Source: Sphingomonadales bacterium UBA1936 (GTDB lineage Bacteria > Pseudomonadota > Alphaproteobacteria > Sphingomonadales > Sphingomonadaceae). From it: a stretch of DNA of 6,986 nucleotides. Positions 6,072 to 6,986 of the stretch are shown here, one piece after another (the stretch's first letter is position 1; every line of letters begins with the position of its first letter). Both the position numbers and the translations under genes were made by a program. The notes beneath the pieces were generated by a model that ran no database searches, was not told where the DNA came from, and saw only the letters and a list, made by a program, of their open reading frames with translations. The DNA lies in NCBI GenBank assembly GCA_002336985.1, contig DDFE01000072.1, forward strand, positions 1-6,986, in the 5' to 3' direction.

Positions 6072-6986
6072 TTAATCCGCATCGGCTGGACCTTCGCCGT
6101 GGCTCGCCGAGAAGGTCGCGCCGGCGCCTGAATTGCCGCCGGCCATTTCCCACCAGTAGGGCGCGCGCGTCCGTGTGCCCGTCACGACTTCGTTCATCGT
6201 GACCGGATCGTACATCCGCCCGCCCAGCATCACGCGGTAGATCTTGTCGCTGTTGCGGATGTCGACCGTGGGATCGGCATCGAGCACGACGAGGTCGGCC
6301 AGCTTACCGACTTCGAGCGAGCCGATATCCTTCGAATAGCCGAGCGAGGTCGCGGGCATGATCGTGCCCGCGCGCAGCGCCTCGATGGGCGTCCAGCCGC
6401 CACGGACGAACGACCAGAGTTCCCAGTGCGGCCCCAGCCCCGCCTGTTGCCCATGCGCGCCGATCGACACCTGGATACCGCGGTCGGCGAGCTTTTTCGC
6501 CTCGCGCGCGCTCGCGGCATCGACATAGTCTTCCTCGGCCGCGAGCGTTCGCCGGGCGTTCTGTGCCTCGAGCAATGCAGGCGGAGCGTGCTTCGACAGC
6601 AGCGGGTGTTTCCACACCTCGGTATGTGCGCGCCAGTACGGATCGCCCGCCGGGCCGCCATAGGTGACGACCAGAGTCGGCGTGTAGTTGGTCTTGGTCT
6701 GCGCCCACAGGCTGACGAGATCGTCGTAGAAATGCTCGACCGGGATGTTGTGTTCGACCGTCGAATTGCCGTCCTGAACCAGCGAGACGTCCATGGTGTA
6801 GAGCGACCCGCCCTCCGGCACGACGTGCATCCCTTCCGCCTGCGCGGCCGCCACGACCATCTGGCGCTGTTCGCGGCGCGGCTGGTTGTAGTTCTTGACG
6901 CTGTGCGCACCCTGCGCCTTCAGGCGGCGGACGTCGGCCAGTGCATCGTCGTAGCTGTTGATCTCCGCATAAACGTCCGCGGCCTT
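6072..6986 (-). CDS. Amidohydrolase family protein, C-terminal part (5' end beyond window)
   Basis: The reading frame stays open to the window edge, giving the last 304 residues of a longer protein; ATG codons inside, such as at 6860, are internal Met codons. Numbering from the window edge, visible amidohydrolase features are SVKNYNQPRREQRQ (29-42), with Lys31 a possible metal-bridging carbamylated Lys, AEGMHVVPEGG (50-60), STVEHN with H79 as likely metal ligand, and GAHGQQAGLGPHWE (176-189). The closing strands GSLEVGKLADLVVLDADP (222-239) and VMLGGRMYDPVTM are the usual C-terminal beta-sandwich. In place of the common metal-binding GTD motif it reads GAH at 176-178, which I recall as typical of large exported amidohydrolases with an N-terminal TolB/PD40 propeller. 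That propeller and any signal peptide would lie outside the window. Substrate is unknown; peptides or cyclic amides are only guesses. It converges on the thioesterase with six bases between stops. Confidence 0.88.
   Translation of the reverse strand, partial: KAADVYAEINSYDDALADVRRLKAQGAHSVKNYNQPRREQRQMVVAAAQAEGMHVVPEGGSLYTMDVSLVQDGNSTVEHNIPVEHFYDDLVSLWAQTKTNYTPTLVVTYGGPAGDPYWRAHTEVWKHPLLSKHAPPALLEAQNARRTLAAEEDYVDAASAREAKKLADRGIQVSIGAHGQQAGLGPHWELWSFVRGGWTPIEALRAGTIMPATSLGYSKDIGSLEVGKLADLVVLDADPTVDIRNSDKIYRVMLGGRMYDPVTMNEVVTGTRTRAPYWWEMAGGNSGAGATFSASHGEGPADAD

Noticed and set aside
6120..6143. Seven-base-pair GC hairpin (GCCGGCG/CGCCGGC, ten-base loop) near the amidohydrolase 3' end
   Set aside because: It lies inside coding sequence and has no T-tract on either strand, so it does not qualify as an intrinsic terminator.
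6072..6860. Amidohydrolase as a complete 262-residue gene starting at ATG 6860
   Set aside because: The same frame continues without a stop to base 6986 and encodes further family-typical residues such as SVKNYNQPRR, so the gene is cut by the window edge.
1..6986. Search by eye for tRNA, rRNA, CRISPR repeats, insertion-sequence ends or transposase fragments
   Set aside because: None seen: almost the entire window is occupied by intact genes with uniform codon use.

Overview
This is a high-GC window from an alphaproteobacterium, most likely a member of the Sphingomonadaceae. The evidence is strong G/C preference at third codon positions, alphaproteobacterial variants of the glycolytic enzymes (for example the PGK C-terminal STAGGAFLEW segment), a zapA gene next to a small coiled-coil gene, and tkt-gap-pgk order. 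The lineage call is inferred from protein wording and gene order, not from a database search.

Left arm (8-525, minus strand): zapA, a Z-ring-associated division protein, is preceded by a 62-residue predicted coiled-coil protein whose stop overlaps the zapA start by one base. The pair resembles the ZapA/ZauP division pair of Caulobacter. A divergent intergenic region of 154 bases (526-679) separates them from the right arm. It contains back-to-back -35-like hexamers on the two strands and a small GC hairpin in the presumed tkt leader.

Central block (680-6065, plus strand): five tightly packed genes that look like one operon. They are tkt (transketolase), gap (glyceraldehyde-3-phosphate dehydrogenase), a MOSC-domain protein, pgk (phosphoglycerate kinase) and a TesB-like double-hotdog thioesterase. 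Junctions are 1 base, 1 base, a 4-base overlap and 3 bases, and I see no terminator inside the block. Transketolase supplies or consumes glyceraldehyde-3-phosphate, GAPDH converts it to 1,3-bisphosphoglycerate and PGK makes ATP and 3-phosphoglycerate, so these three form a short pathway between pentose phosphates and lower glycolysis. The MOSC protein and the thioesterase have no obvious step in that pathway and are the least explained parts of the operon.

Right arm (6072-6986, minus strand): the C-terminal 304 residues of an amidohydrolase-superfamily protein, converging on the thioesterase with only 6 bases between stop codons. Its 5' part lies beyond the window. It resembles the large predicted exported amidohydrolases that carry an N-terminal TolB-like/PD40 propeller, but that part is not visible here.

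I saw no tRNA, rRNA, CRISPR array, insertion sequence or other mobile element. Most of the window is ordinary core metabolism and cell division. I found no convincing new system. The points worth a second look are the MOSC gene inside the glycolytic operon, the small zapA partner, the coenzyme-site residues of GAPDH and an AT-only run just before gap.
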